Of a stretch of 64,000 nucleotides of DNA, positions 7,334-15,523 are shown in pieces. The stretch covers positions 62,001-126,000 of the forward strand of contig CAWCDJ010000002.1 of assembly GCA_963794265.1 (NCBI GenBank), written 5' to 3'. The position numbers were made by a program, and so were the translations under genes. This stretch comes from CAWCDJ01 sp963794265 (GTDB taxonomy: Bacteria > Acidobacteriota > Terriglobia > Bryobacterales > Bryobacteraceae). The notes below the pieces were generated by a model. The model was not told the origin of the DNA. It made no database searches and worked only from the letters and a program-made list of their open reading frames with translations. Positions within the stretch are counted from its first letter, which is position 1. Every line of letters begins with the position of its first letter.

Positions 7334-8722
7334 CTACCATGCCTCCTTCTTAGTCTGCACCGACCAGAGATAGTCTGCGATGCGGCTGATGTCTTCGCTA
7401 CTCAGTACGGTTTTCCAGGACGGCATATACAACGGCGGCGCCGGTTTGGCGGAATTCTCGAGCGGCGGCTGCTTACCGTTGCCGATGATCGTAATGACTT
7501 CGTCTTTGGTGTAATCGTCAGCGGCGTGCAGGAGCGAGGGCACCTCTCCGCCCTGACTGTTCGGGTTGGGTACGCCGCCCTGAAGGTTGAGGCCGTGGCA
7601 CCCTGCGCAGCCGAAGCGGACGAAATCCTGTTTGCCGGCTTCTATGGCCGCCTCATCGGAACTGAGCGGCTTGCCCCGCTTCGCGAGGATGGCCTGAGCG
7701 TCCTCCGCGGAGGCTGTGGACATGAAAGCGATGAGCGCCTTGCGTGCATTTGTCTCCAGATCGTAGGCCGGCATGATGCTTCCCGGGTACACCAATTGCG
7801 GGTTCACCAATTGCTCGTCCAGCCATTCCGTGGAATGTTGCTTCGTGACGCCGACCAGGTCCGGCCCGCTCTTTGCGCCCACGCCACCGAGGTTGTGGCA
7901 CGCGATGCAGTTCTTATCGACGAACAACTGGCGGCCGTAGCCGGCACTGGGAATCAAGCGGACGCCGGCGTAGTAGGACGCCATCTCTTCGTTGGTGAGC
8001 GAGAGCATGTAGAAGGTCAAGGCGCGAGCCTGCGCCCTGGTGAAATGAAAATTCGGCATGGGCGAGTGCGGGGAGACGACGTTGGGGTTCAGGAAGTGGC
8101 GTTCGAGCCAGGCCGGAGCGCGGCGGCTGGCGCCTTCGGTGCTCAGGTCAGGTCCGATGCTGCCGCCTACGCTGTTCAGCTTGTGGCAGCCGCGGCACCC
8201 CTGGCTCTCGAAGAGGCGCCGGCCTTCGGCCAGTTCGGGAACGCCGGGGATATCGCCTTCTTTGTGACACCGGCCGCAGGATGCCCGCACATATTCCTTC
8301 GGCAGCAGGGGCTCCTCCCAGAACGCGACGTTGCCGTGGGCGTTTTCCTTATCGGTGGCGAGCCCCTGGCCGCCGTGGCAGACGGTACAGCCGAATTTGG
8401 CCGGAGCATGGGGAGCGAGGCCGGCGTGGTACCGGTAAGGCTCGGGTGCGTTCTTCATGGTGGGATCTTCGACCCCGAGATGGCACGTGGTGCAGCGATC
8501 GACGCGCTGCAAGCCGCTCAACAACTCCTGGTGGACCGCCAGAGAGGTTTCGACGATGGCAGCCTTGGAGGCGGCATTCGGCTCGGCCTGCGATTCCATG
8601 CGGTGGAATTCCATCTGGTACCGCTTCCACGACGGATGGCCCGACTGCCAGACGGCGGCCAGTATGAGCACCAGCGCGATGACGCTCAATGCGAAGAAGA
8701 ATTGAGGAAGCCTCCGGTCCAT
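7334..8722 (-). CDS. Membrane-anchored hexaheme c-type cytochrome
   Basis: The protein has 462 residues. An N-terminal transmembrane anchor (about 6-26) is followed by six CXXCH haem sites at residues 77-81, 112-116, 149-153, 176-180, 272-276 and 372-376. The last three lie in cytochrome-c-like modules (for example GRRLFESQGCRGCHKLNSVGGSIGPDL and RQLFVDKNCIACHNLGGVGAKSGPDL, each with downstream MP(N/A) axial-Met candidates). It directly abuts the cytochrome b gene with no spacing, so it likely serves as the cytochrome c1/f-like electron acceptor of that quinol-oxidising complex, facing the periplasm. It is the last gene of the minus-strand redox unit. Confidence 0.92.
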   Translation of the reverse strand: MDRRLPQFFFALSVIALVLILAAVWQSGHPSWKRYQMEFHRMESQAEPNAASKAAIVETSLAVHQELLSGLQRVDRCTTCHLGVEDPTMKNAPEPYRYHAGLAPHAPAKFGCTVCHGGQGLATDKENAHGNVAFWEEPLLPKEYVRASCGRCHKEGDIPGVPELAEGRRLFESQGCRGCHKLNSVGGSIGPDLSTEGASRRAPAWLERHFLNPNVVSPHSPMPNFHFTRAQARALTFYMLSLTNEEMASYYAGVRLIPSAGYGRQLFVDKNCIACHNLGGVGAKSGPDLVGVTKQHSTEWLDEQLVNPQLVYPGSIMPAYDLETNARKALIAFMSTASAEDAQAILAKRGKPLSSDEAAIEAGKQDFVRFGCAGCHGLNLQGGVPNPNSQGGEVPSLLHAADDYTKDEVITIIGNGKQPPLENSAKPAPPLYMPSWKTVLSSEDISRIADYLWSVQTKKEAW

Positions 8723-10006
8723 TTATTCAACCCCCGTAACATGCACCCATGGTGGAACCATGGCCCAACCCGGGCCGCGGAAGAAGGTTCCGATCACGAT
8801 CAGAACCACGTTGACGATCACGAAGGCGGTGAAGATCCAGATAGCCCACCGCCGGTCCGCCGGGCGGCGGCTGGGGTTGGGATCCAGGTAGGGAATGGCC
8901 GTGAGCGCGAGCACCATCAGCGCCGGAACGATGACGCCGCCGAGAAGCGCGGAGTGGCTGACTAACTCCTGGAGCCCGAGGAAGTACCACGGCGCCTTGG
9001 CGGGATTGGGCGTCTTTGCCGGGTTCGCCATCTCTTCCAGAGGAGCGTTCCAGAACAGCGACACAGCCATCACCGTGATCACCGTGGCCACCAGGGCAAT
9101 CCCCTCCCGGAAGAACGCATACGGGTAAGAGAACACCGTCTCTTCGTCGTCTTCCGGAGCGACGGTCTCGAAGATCGGCTTTCCCGTGACGACCTCCATC
9201 AACCCGTAGGTCTTGTCCGGAGATGCGGCCACCGCTGCGGCCATCGCCATCTCGGGTTGCTCACCGATGCGCACCAGGTCCGCCGCTTTCGGCTTGCCGA
9301 GCTTCCAAACAGGGCGGGACAGGCCGCCATCCTTCCGGATGCGCCAGAAATGGACCATGGTCAACAGAACGACGAGCGAGGGGAGCACCGCCACATGAAG
9401 CACATAGAAGCGGATCAGTGCGGATTCGCCAACCGTGTGACCGCCCAGCAGCAACTCTTTGATGTTCGCTCCTACCAGCGGCGCGTAGCCCCCGATGTTG
9501 GTACCCACCGTGATGGCCCAGAACGCCAGTTGGTCCCACGGCAGCAGGTAGCCGGTAAAGGAGAGTCCCAGCGTCAATAACAGCAGTACGATGCCGATTA
9601 CCCAGTTGAATTGGCGGGGCCGCTTATAGGACCCGGTGTAGAACACGCGGCACATGTGGAGTAAGACGCAGATCACCATCCCGTGGGCCGCCCAGCGGTG
9701 CATGTTACGCAGGAACCCTCCCATGAAGACTACGAACTGAAGGTCCTTCATGTCCTGGTAGGCCTGTTGCGGGTACGGCCGGTAATAGAACATGAGAGCT
9801 ACTCCGGTAGTCACCAGGATCAGGAACAGGAAGAACGTGATGAACCCCAGATAGTACGTGTGCTTGAATTTGAGGTGCTCGCGATGGACCTTGTTCGGAT
9901 GAATGTGGAGCCAGAGGTTGAGGAAGACCAGCTCGGATTTCCCCTTGTCCGTCGAGAGGGGATCGCGCCGGAACACCGATTGCCAAGCGTCTTGGAGGAG
10001 TTTCAT
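8723..10006 (-). CDS. Cytochrome b of a bc-type quinol:cytochrome complex
   Basis: The protein has 427 residues, joining a cytochrome b6-like N-terminal half and a subunit-IV-like C-terminal half in one chain. Haem ligand candidates are H103/H117 (NMHRWAAHGMVICVLLHM) and H204/H219 (YVLHVAVLPSLVVLLTMVHFW). GYLLPWDQLAFWA marks the Qo region. In the C-terminal half the canonical PEWY motif is replaced by APWY at 338-341 (NPAKAPWYFLGLQEL), so the Qo-site Glu is missing. A polar linker (about 225-290) separates the halves. It is translated directly after the Rieske gene (2-bp gap) and before the hexaheme cytochrome, forming a three-gene complex. Confidence 0.93.
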   Translation of the reverse strand: MKLLQDAWQSVFRRDPLSTDKGKSELVFLNLWLHIHPNKVHREHLKFKHTYYLGFITFFLFLILVTTGVALMFYYRPYPQQAYQDMKDLQFVVFMGGFLRNMHRWAAHGMVICVLLHMCRVFYTGSYKRPRQFNWVIGIVLLLLTLGLSFTGYLLPWDQLAFWAITVGTNIGGYAPLVGANIKELLLGGHTVGESALIRFYVLHVAVLPSLVVLLTMVHFWRIRKDGGLSRPVWKLGKPKAADLVRIGEQPEMAMAAAVAASPDKTYGLMEVVTGKPIFETVAPEDDEETVFSYPYAFFREGIALVATVITVMAVSLFWNAPLEEMANPAKTPNPAKAPWYFLGLQELVSHSALLGGVIVPALMVLALTAIPYLDPNPSRRPADRRWAIWIFTAFVIVNVVLIVIGTFFRGPGWAMVPPWVHVTGVE

Positions 10007-10008
10007 AG

Positions 10009-10464
10009 TTATGCCATGAGCCGGTAATTGGCCGCAACCGGCCGGTCTTTGTCTACGCGGAGCTGCCCGTCACGCGCCAGCGTCACTTCGAACCACTGGA
10101 GCGGCTTGGGGGCGGGACCGTGCTGCACGTTGCCGTCGGAACCGAAGATACTGCCGTGGCAGGGACAGTGGAAGCGCCCGTCGCTCTGGAAGTAGTTCAC
10201 GGTGCAGCCGAGATGGGTACAGACGGCGCTCGCCGCGGCAAAGCCCTTCTCGCGATCGCGGAAGACATAGATCTTCTCGTCCGACAAGAAGGTCGGCGGA
10301 CCGAAAGGAAAGTCGGCCGGATTGCCGATCTTGAATGCCTGCGGCGGCTCATAGAAAACGCTGGGGGTCAGGAACCGGATCACAGCCCCCACGCTCACGC
10401 CCACAGCCGCCCACAGCGCGCCGAAACCGGCGGCACCCCAGCTTACGAAGGATCTTCGTTTCAT
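10009..10464 (-). CDS. Rieske 2Fe-2S protein
   Basis: The protein has 151 residues. The N-terminus MKRRSFVSWGAAGFGALWAAVGV is a twin-arginine-type signal anchor, typical for Rieske proteins that fold with their cluster before export. Both cluster-binding boxes are intact: C82-T-H84-L-G-C87 and C100-P-C102-H103-G. The gene lies 2 bp before cytochrome b and 13 bp after the Fe-S flavoprotein gene on the same strand. It is expected to move electrons from quinol to the c-type cytochrome on the outer face of the inner membrane. Confidence 0.95.
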   Translation of the reverse strand: MKRRSFVSWGAAGFGALWAAVGVSVGAVIRFLTPSVFYEPPQAFKIGNPADFPFGPPTFLSDEKIYVFRDREKGFAAASAVCTHLGCTVNYFQSDGRFHCPCHGSIFGSDGNVQHGPAPKPLQWFEVTLARDGQLRVDKDRPVAANYRLMA

Positions 10465-10477
10465 CGCCAGTTCTCCG

Positions 10478-12313
10478 TTATTCGAATACTTCCCGTTCCT
10501 GCTCTTCGAGGGCTTCCATGGTGATGGCCCCCGTGGGACACCGCTGTGCGCAGAGCGCGCAACGAATGCACTTCTCTTCGTTTTTGATGATGGCGCCGAG
10601 CTGCCCGGGAGGCAGCTTCGCGGCCGGCAATTTGTAACGCTTCTGGATCAACGCCTGGTAGCGTTCGTCGCCTTCCACGTCGTGTAGATCCACCAGGCGC
10701 AGGCAGTTCTCCGGGCAGATATCCACGCAGCCGTTGCACAAAATGCACTTGGAGCCGTCGAATATCGTGTTGACCTGGCACTTCAGGCAGCGCTGCCCCT
10801 CGGCGCGCCCCTGTTCCTCATTCAAACCCAGTTCGACCTCGGCGATTCCGATGCGGCGGTTCACCGCAAGTGTCGGCATCGTCTGCCGCGGAATCGTCAG
10901 GTATCCGCGCGGCATCTGCCAGTTAGAGAAGATGCGAAACCGGCGCAGGACTGTCTTCTCCGTCCGTCCGTTCAGATATAAGTGGATGGAGCGGGCGGCG
11001 CGGTGGCCGTTGGCGACCGCCTCCACCAGCACTCGCGGGCCGAACGCCACGTCGCCTCCCGCGAACACGCCCGGCGCCGTCGTCATCAGGTTTTCGTCGA
11101 TCTTCAGCGTTCCACGCGGAGTTACCTGCACTCCTTCATCGCCGCCCAGGAAGGATAAGTCGGCCTGCTGCCCGATGGCCAGGATCACGCTATCGCAGCC
11201 GATCACCTTTTCCTCTTCGCTGAAGGCCGGGTTGAAGCGCCGGTTTTCATCGAAGACGGAGATGCACCGCCGCAACCGGAGTCCCTCGACGGCGCCGTTC
11301 CGGCCCACGATCTCTTTCGGCCCCCAACCGTTGTCCACCACAATGCCTTCGTGCTCGGCCTCGTGTACCTCACCTTTCCAGGCGGGCATTTCCTCGCGTG
11401 ATTCCAGGCTGACCAGCGAAACCTGTTCGGCGCCCGATCGCAGCGCCATTCGGGCCGCATCCAAAGCCGGTTGCAGACTGTCGGCGCCGGTTTCGGCGCT
11501 CCCCGACGAGGTCTCCTGCACCACCCGGACCGCCGCGCGCGCCACATCGATGGCCACATTCCCCCCGCCGACCACCGCGACGCGCTTCCCCAACGCAACT
11601 TCGTAACCGAGGTTGACGTTGATGAGGAAGTCGATACCGTTGAGCACGCCGTCCAGGTGCGCGCCGGGGAGGCTCAGTTCGCGGCCCTTGTTCAACCCCG
11701 TGGCCAGCATCACCGCGTCGAACTTCGACCGGAGTTGAGGCAGCGTAATGTCGCGGCCCAGAGTCATACGGGTCCGCAGCGTAACGCCGAGGCCGAGAAT
11801 GCTATCGACCTCCATCTTGATGATTTCGCGCGGCAGGCGGAAGTGCGGTATGCCCAGGTACAGCATCCCGCCTGGAACCGGCGCCGACTCGTACACCTCG
11901 ACGGTGTAGCCGAGCAGCGCCAGGTCATGCGCGCACGTCAGGCCGCAAACACCGGATCCGATGATCGCCACCCGCTGTTTGCGTTTTTGCGCGCCGGCTT
12001 TGGCCTTGCGCGCCGGGTCGTGCCCCATTCCAAGGTTGTGCCGGTCCGTGACATACCGCTTGAGGGCGCAGATGGACACCGGTTCGTCGATTTTGCCCCG
12101 CCGGCAGGCATCCTCGCAGGGATGGGCGCAGATGCGGCCGAGGACGTAAGCAAAGGGATTGGGGGCGCGGGCGAGGAGATACGCTTCCTCGTCCTGGCTG
12201 AGCCCAACCGCCTGAACATACCGGCCGCACTCGGTGTGAATCGGGCACGCGGTCCGGCACGGAACATTCCGGGCAAAATAGTCCTGGTCGGGGATAACGA
12301 CTCGATAGCGCAT
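10478..12313 (-). CDS. GltD-like NAD(P)H oxidoreductase fused to two 4Fe-4S ferredoxin domains
   Basis: The protein has 611 residues. The N-terminal cysteine-rich Fer4_20-like region (C19, C23, C29; then ICAHPCEDACRRG) is typical of glutamate-synthase small-subunit relatives. An FAD Rossmann motif (VAIIGSGVCGLTCAHDLALLG) and an NAD(P) motif (RVAVVGGGNVAIDVARAA) follow, with GVFAGGDVAFGP near the second FAD site. The C-terminus has two 4Fe-4S boxes: CILCNGCVDICPENC and CIRCALCAQRCPTGA. No glutamate-synthase large subunit is nearby. Its place between monoheme cytochrome and Rieske genes suggests that it couples a cytosolic NAD(P)H or ferredoxin pool to the bc-type complex. The direction of electron flow is unknown. 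Confidence 0.9.
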   Translation of the reverse strand: MRYRVVIPDQDYFARNVPCRTACPIHTECGRYVQAVGLSQDEEAYLLARAPNPFAYVLGRICAHPCEDACRRGKIDEPVSICALKRYVTDRHNLGMGHDPARKAKAGAQKRKQRVAIIGSGVCGLTCAHDLALLGYTVEVYESAPVPGGMLYLGIPHFRLPREIIKMEVDSILGLGVTLRTRMTLGRDITLPQLRSKFDAVMLATGLNKGRELSLPGAHLDGVLNGIDFLINVNLGYEVALGKRVAVVGGGNVAIDVARAAVRVVQETSSGSAETGADSLQPALDAARMALRSGAEQVSLVSLESREEMPAWKGEVHEAEHEGIVVDNGWGPKEIVGRNGAVEGLRLRRCISVFDENRRFNPAFSEEEKVIGCDSVILAIGQQADLSFLGGDEGVQVTPRGTLKIDENLMTTAPGVFAGGDVAFGPRVLVEAVANGHRAARSIHLYLNGRTEKTVLRRFRIFSNWQMPRGYLTIPRQTMPTLAVNRRIGIAEVELGLNEEQGRAEGQRCLKCQVNTIFDGSKCILCNGCVDICPENCLRLVDLHDVEGDERYQALIQKRYKLPAAKLPPGQLGAIIKNEEKCIRCALCAQRCPTGAITMEALEEQEREVFE

Positions 12314-12324
12314 GGCGCCCTCCG

Positions 12325-12726
12325 CTACTGCGCGGCTTTCAGTTTCTGGATTTCTTCGTCGTTCAGGGCCGGGAAGAAAGCCTTCGGGTTCTTGTCCTTC
12401 CGCTCCGTCTGGTCGTAGATCAGGAACTCGAAAATCTCCTTGCCCTGCGAGTCGCTGATTCCGGAGTTCGGTTTATGCATCATGCGTTTCACGTAGCGTT
12501 CCCACTCGTCACGCTTCATCATCGTGTTGATCGGACGCGCGGGCGTGTGGCATTTCGAGCACTTCTTAGTGAACAGCTTGTAGGCGGATTGCAACTGCGC
12601 CGGATAACCTGCCACGTCGATCTTATCCGGTCCTTTGTCCTGAGGTAATACGACGTTACTCGTCTGCGCCGCCGCTGCCAGGGCGATCGCACCGGCCACT
12701 AAGGCCATTCGAAGTGTACTTTTCAT
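12325..12726 (-). CDS. Small periplasmic monoheme cytochrome c
   Basis: The protein has 133 residues from ATG 12726, which has a good upstream AGGAG; an earlier in-frame start would break the signal peptide (MKSTLRMALVAGAIALAAAAQ). It has one haem site, CSKCH, within YKLFTKKCSKCHTPARPINT, and a likely axial Met in KRMMHKPNSGIS. It ends in a Lys-rich tail. It sits between the porin-cytochrome and the Fe-S flavoprotein genes and is a plausible soluble shuttle across the periplasm between the outer-membrane cytochrome and the inner-membrane complex. Confidence 0.85.
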   Translation of the reverse strand: MKSTLRMALVAGAIALAAAAQTSNVVLPQDKGPDKIDVAGYPAQLQSAYKLFTKKCSKCHTPARPINTMMKRDEWERYVKRMMHKPNSGISDSQGKEIFEFLIYDQTERKDKNPKAFFPALNDEEIQKLKAAQ

Positions 12727-12740
12727 TTTCCGAATCTCCT

Positions 12741-14042
12741 TTACCACATCAACCGCATATCGATTCTGAAGAGCTTATCGAGCACCGTCGTTCCCGAAAC
12801 CGGGTCGACATCGCGCTCATGGCCGTACGTCCCGCGCAGGATCACGTTGCCCCGCGCTACCAGCGCCCGTTCCGCGCCTATGCCCCACCCGTCCGTATGG
12901 ACCAGCGGCTGGCCGGCTATTTGTTGGGCGAGCCGGTCATACCGGGCCATCACCGCGAAGCCGGTTTGGATGTAGTAATCCACTTCGCCGCGGTAGCCGT
13001 TCGAAGTAAAACCGACCGCCGGCGTGGTGATCAGGCCCTGCCAATCGTCCCGGCTGCGGATGTAGCCGCCAAGCAAGTCCAGTTTGTCGAAGAACAGATA
13101 GTTGCCGAAGATGCCGTAACGCTGGACCACGGGACGGTACGTAAACTCGTCGGGAGTGCCGAGGTTCTGCGTCTGGTCCTTCGTTCCGCGATAGGCCATG
13201 AAAGTGATTCCGCCATCCGGTCCGAACCAGTAATCCGCATCGAACCAGACATCCTTCGAGTTCTTGGCCGAATTGAAGAGGATCTCACTGCCGTCGGCGT
13301 TCAGCCCGTTGGTCACCTTCGCGGAGACAGCGAAAATCTGCTTGAAATACGGCGATGCCCAGGTGTAGCCCACGTCCACTCCGACCGGATGCTGGTCCAG
13401 AGAGAAATTCAGCGGGTCCACGTTCGTGAGCGAGAGCGCCGGGTCGGGAAAGAGATTGTAGAACATCGCGGCGCGCGTGCCCTCGCCTTCCTGCATGTGC
13501 ATCTCCCCGGCCTTGATGAAGTAGCTGCTGTTCGCCCGGCCCCCGGTATAGATGAAGTTGGCCTGTTCGAGCGTACTGCTTCCGCCCTGGAAGAACTCGT
13601 ACTGCGCGAAGTAGGAGAAGTTCGTCTGCGGCACGGTGCCGCCGAGAAAGAATGCCGCTTCGTCGAGGTTGAAACTCGAAGTGGAGACCGGCGTATTCCC
13701 CGTATTCTTATCCGCGGTAAAGCTGCCCTGCGCCACTAACGCCAAGGCGTTGGTGATGTCGAATTTGGCCTCCGAATTCTCTAATTCCATGATCTTGGGC
13801 GCGGGCTTCTCTCCGTCCATTTCGTCGGGCGGCAGACGATATCCGAGCCTCTTGAACATGTAGCCGGTCTTGTTGAGCGCCGGCGGGATTGTGTGGCAGT
13901 TGTAGCACTTGACGTTGTACTTGCGGGCGAACGCAGGAATCGCCTGCGAAGGCGTCGCGAAAATCAGAGATCCAAGCGCCACTAGAATCGGGATGCCTGC
14001 CGATATGAGGGTCTTTCTTCGCGAAAACTCCATGCCGGCCAT
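12741..14042 (-). CDS. Cyc2-like outer-membrane porin-cytochrome fusion
   Basis: The protein has 433 residues. A signal peptide (about 1-34) is followed at once by one haem site, C46-Y-N-C-H50, inside AIPAFARKYNVKCYNCHTI and PPALNKTGYMFKRLGYRLP. This FAR-x5-CxxCH-x5-LN pattern is typical of Cyc2-type fused monoheme porins. The rest is a predicted beta-barrel with many alternating aromatic strands and a C-terminal aromatic residue (FRIDMRLMW). Known Cyc2 proteins move electrons from extracellular Fe(II) into the periplasm; whether this one oxidises iron is not shown by sequence. It is the first structural gene after the sensor-kinase/activator pair, and a monoheme cytochrome follows. An alternative start is ATG 14033. 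Confidence 0.75.
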   Translation of the reverse strand: MAGMEFSRRKTLISAGIPILVALGSLIFATPSQAIPAFARKYNVKCYNCHTIPPALNKTGYMFKRLGYRLPPDEMDGEKPAPKIMELENSEAKFDITNALALVAQGSFTADKNTGNTPVSTSSFNLDEAAFFLGGTVPQTNFSYFAQYEFFQGGSSTLEQANFIYTGGRANSSYFIKAGEMHMQEGEGTRAAMFYNLFPDPALSLTNVDPLNFSLDQHPVGVDVGYTWASPYFKQIFAVSAKVTNGLNADGSEILFNSAKNSKDVWFDADYWFGPDGGITFMAYRGTKDQTQNLGTPDEFTYRPVVQRYGIFGNYLFFDKLDLLGGYIRSRDDWQGLITTPAVGFTSNGYRGEVDYYIQTGFAVMARYDRLAQQIAGQPLVHTDGWGIGAERALVARGNVILRGTYGHERDVDPVSGTTVLDKLFRIDMRLMW

Positions 14043-14152
14043 AAGGCACGGCGGTAACCATTAAGAAGGTCCTTATTTCTGAATCACTTGGACGGCAGGA
14101 ATTGACGATGTGAGGAGCCGATTCCCCGATTCAGGCGGCCCGGTTGTGGAAT

Positions 14153-15523
14153 CTACTCCCCAGCGGGGGACTCTTTACAGCGCTTCAGGAGACAGTAGAA
14201 CGTCTTCCGGTCGACGCCGGCCTCGCGCGCGGCGGCGCTGATATTCCCGTCGCAGCGGGCCAGCACCGCCTGGGCATAGGAAGCCTCGAAGCTGGCAAGG
14301 TATTGCTCGCGAGCTTCTTTCCAGGGGAGATTGGAATAATCGAACGCCTCGCCGGCGAACGGAAAATCCTCAGCCAGGTCGTCCGGTTCCAGGGGAGTGT
14401 TCTCGGGGTGAAGGGCGGTCAACTTCTCCATCAGGTTCTTCAGTTGCCGGACGTTGCCAGGCCATGGCTGGCGGAGCAGTGCGTCGTAAAACCGGGGCGA
14501 AGCCGAGAGGCCTTTGCCGTACCGCCGCGAGAAGCGCTCCAGAAAAAAACGCGCCAGGTGCGGAATGTCCTCCGGCCTTTCCCGCAAAGGCGGCAGTTTG
14601 ACCGTGACCACGCTGAGCCGGTAGAACAGCTCCTCGCGAAAGGTCCCGCCTTTGATCTTCGCGTTCAAGTCCTGATTGGTTGCACAGACGATCCGGCAAT
14701 CGACGCGGATCGGGGTGAGGCCGCCGAGGCGCCGCAACTCGCGCTCCTCCGCAAATCGGAAAAGCCGCGTTTGCAGCTCGACGCCCAAGTCGCCGATCTC
14801 GTCGAGGAAAAGGGTTCCGCCGTGCGCCGATTCGATCAACCCTTTCTTGGTGCGGTCGGCTCCGGTGAACGCGCCCCGCTCGTAGCCGAACAGTTCGCTT
14901 TCGATGAGCGAGCCCGGCATCGCGCTGCATTCCACGGCGACGTAGGGACCGTTCTTTCTCCGGCTCTGGGCATGGAGGAAACGCGCGATCACTTCTTTGC
15001 CCGTCCCGCTCTCGCCCAGGATCATGACGGTCGCCTCGGTCGAGGCCGCGCGGCGGCATTTCTCGATCTGATCGAGCATGGCAGGGCTGCGGCTCTGTGC
15101 GCAATCGGTTTCGCCCAGGGCTTCCAGCCGGCCCTTGAGAGACTCTACTTCCTGTTTTAACGTAGCGTGTGAGAGCGCACGCTCAACGGCGAGGGTCAGC
15201 TCTTCGCGCTTGAACGGCTTCTGGATGTAGTCGAAAGCGCCGGTCCGCATGGCCGCCACCGCCCCCTCCACCGAGCCGAAGGCGGTCAGAAAGATGACGG
15301 GGACTCCGGGACGCGCTTCGTGCAGGCGGGTGAAAACCTCCTCACCGGACATTCCCGGCATCCGCATGTCCAGCAGCACCAGGTCCGGAGGATTGCTCAG
15401 CGCGGCGTTCAGGCCCTTTGCCGGATCCTGGAACGCAGTCACATTCAGTTCCACGCACTTCAACAAGCGCTGGATATTTTCGCCAATGGCAGGCTCGTCA
15501 TCGATCACCAGGATCCGGTTCAC
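14153..15523 (-). CDS. NtrC-family sigma-54-dependent response regulator
   Basis: The protein has 456 residues. The receiver has phosphoacceptor D52 (LVLLDMRMPG). The AAA+ domain has Walker A GESGTGKE at 170-177 and the sigma-54-contacting GAFTGA motif at 217-222, plus a DEIGDL Walker-B region. The C-terminal Fis-type helix-turn-helix includes NISAAAREAGVDRKTFYCLLKR. It overlaps the kinase gene by 4 bp, so the two form a translationally coupled two-component pair. It probably activates the electron-transfer genes immediately downstream, although no strong sigma-54 promoter is visible before them. Confidence 0.95.
   Translation of the reverse strand: MNRILVIDDEPAIGENIQRLLKCVELNVTAFQDPAKGLNAALSNPPDLVLLDMRMPGMSGEEVFTRLHEARPGVPVIFLTAFGSVEGAVAAMRTGAFDYIQKPFKREELTLAVERALSHATLKQEVESLKGRLEALGETDCAQSRSPAMLDQIEKCRRAASTEATVMILGESGTGKEVIARFLHAQSRRKNGPYVAVECSAMPGSLIESELFGYERGAFTGADRTKKGLIESAHGGTLFLDEIGDLGVELQTRLFRFAEERELRRLGGLTPIRVDCRIVCATNQDLNAKIKGGTFREELFYRLSVVTVKLPPLRERPEDIPHLARFFLERFSRRYGKGLSASPRFYDALLRQPWPGNVRQLKNLMEKLTALHPENTPLEPDDLAEDFPFAGEAFDYSNLPWKEAREQYLASFEASYAQAVLARCDGNISAAAREAGVDRKTFYCLLKRCKESPAGE

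Noticed and set aside
14046..14060. Sigma-54-like element TGG-N9-TGC on the minus strand before the porin-cytochrome gene
   Set aside because: Only the minimal GG/GC spacing fits; the predicted transcript start would fall at or after the annotated start codon and the surrounding consensus is poor.
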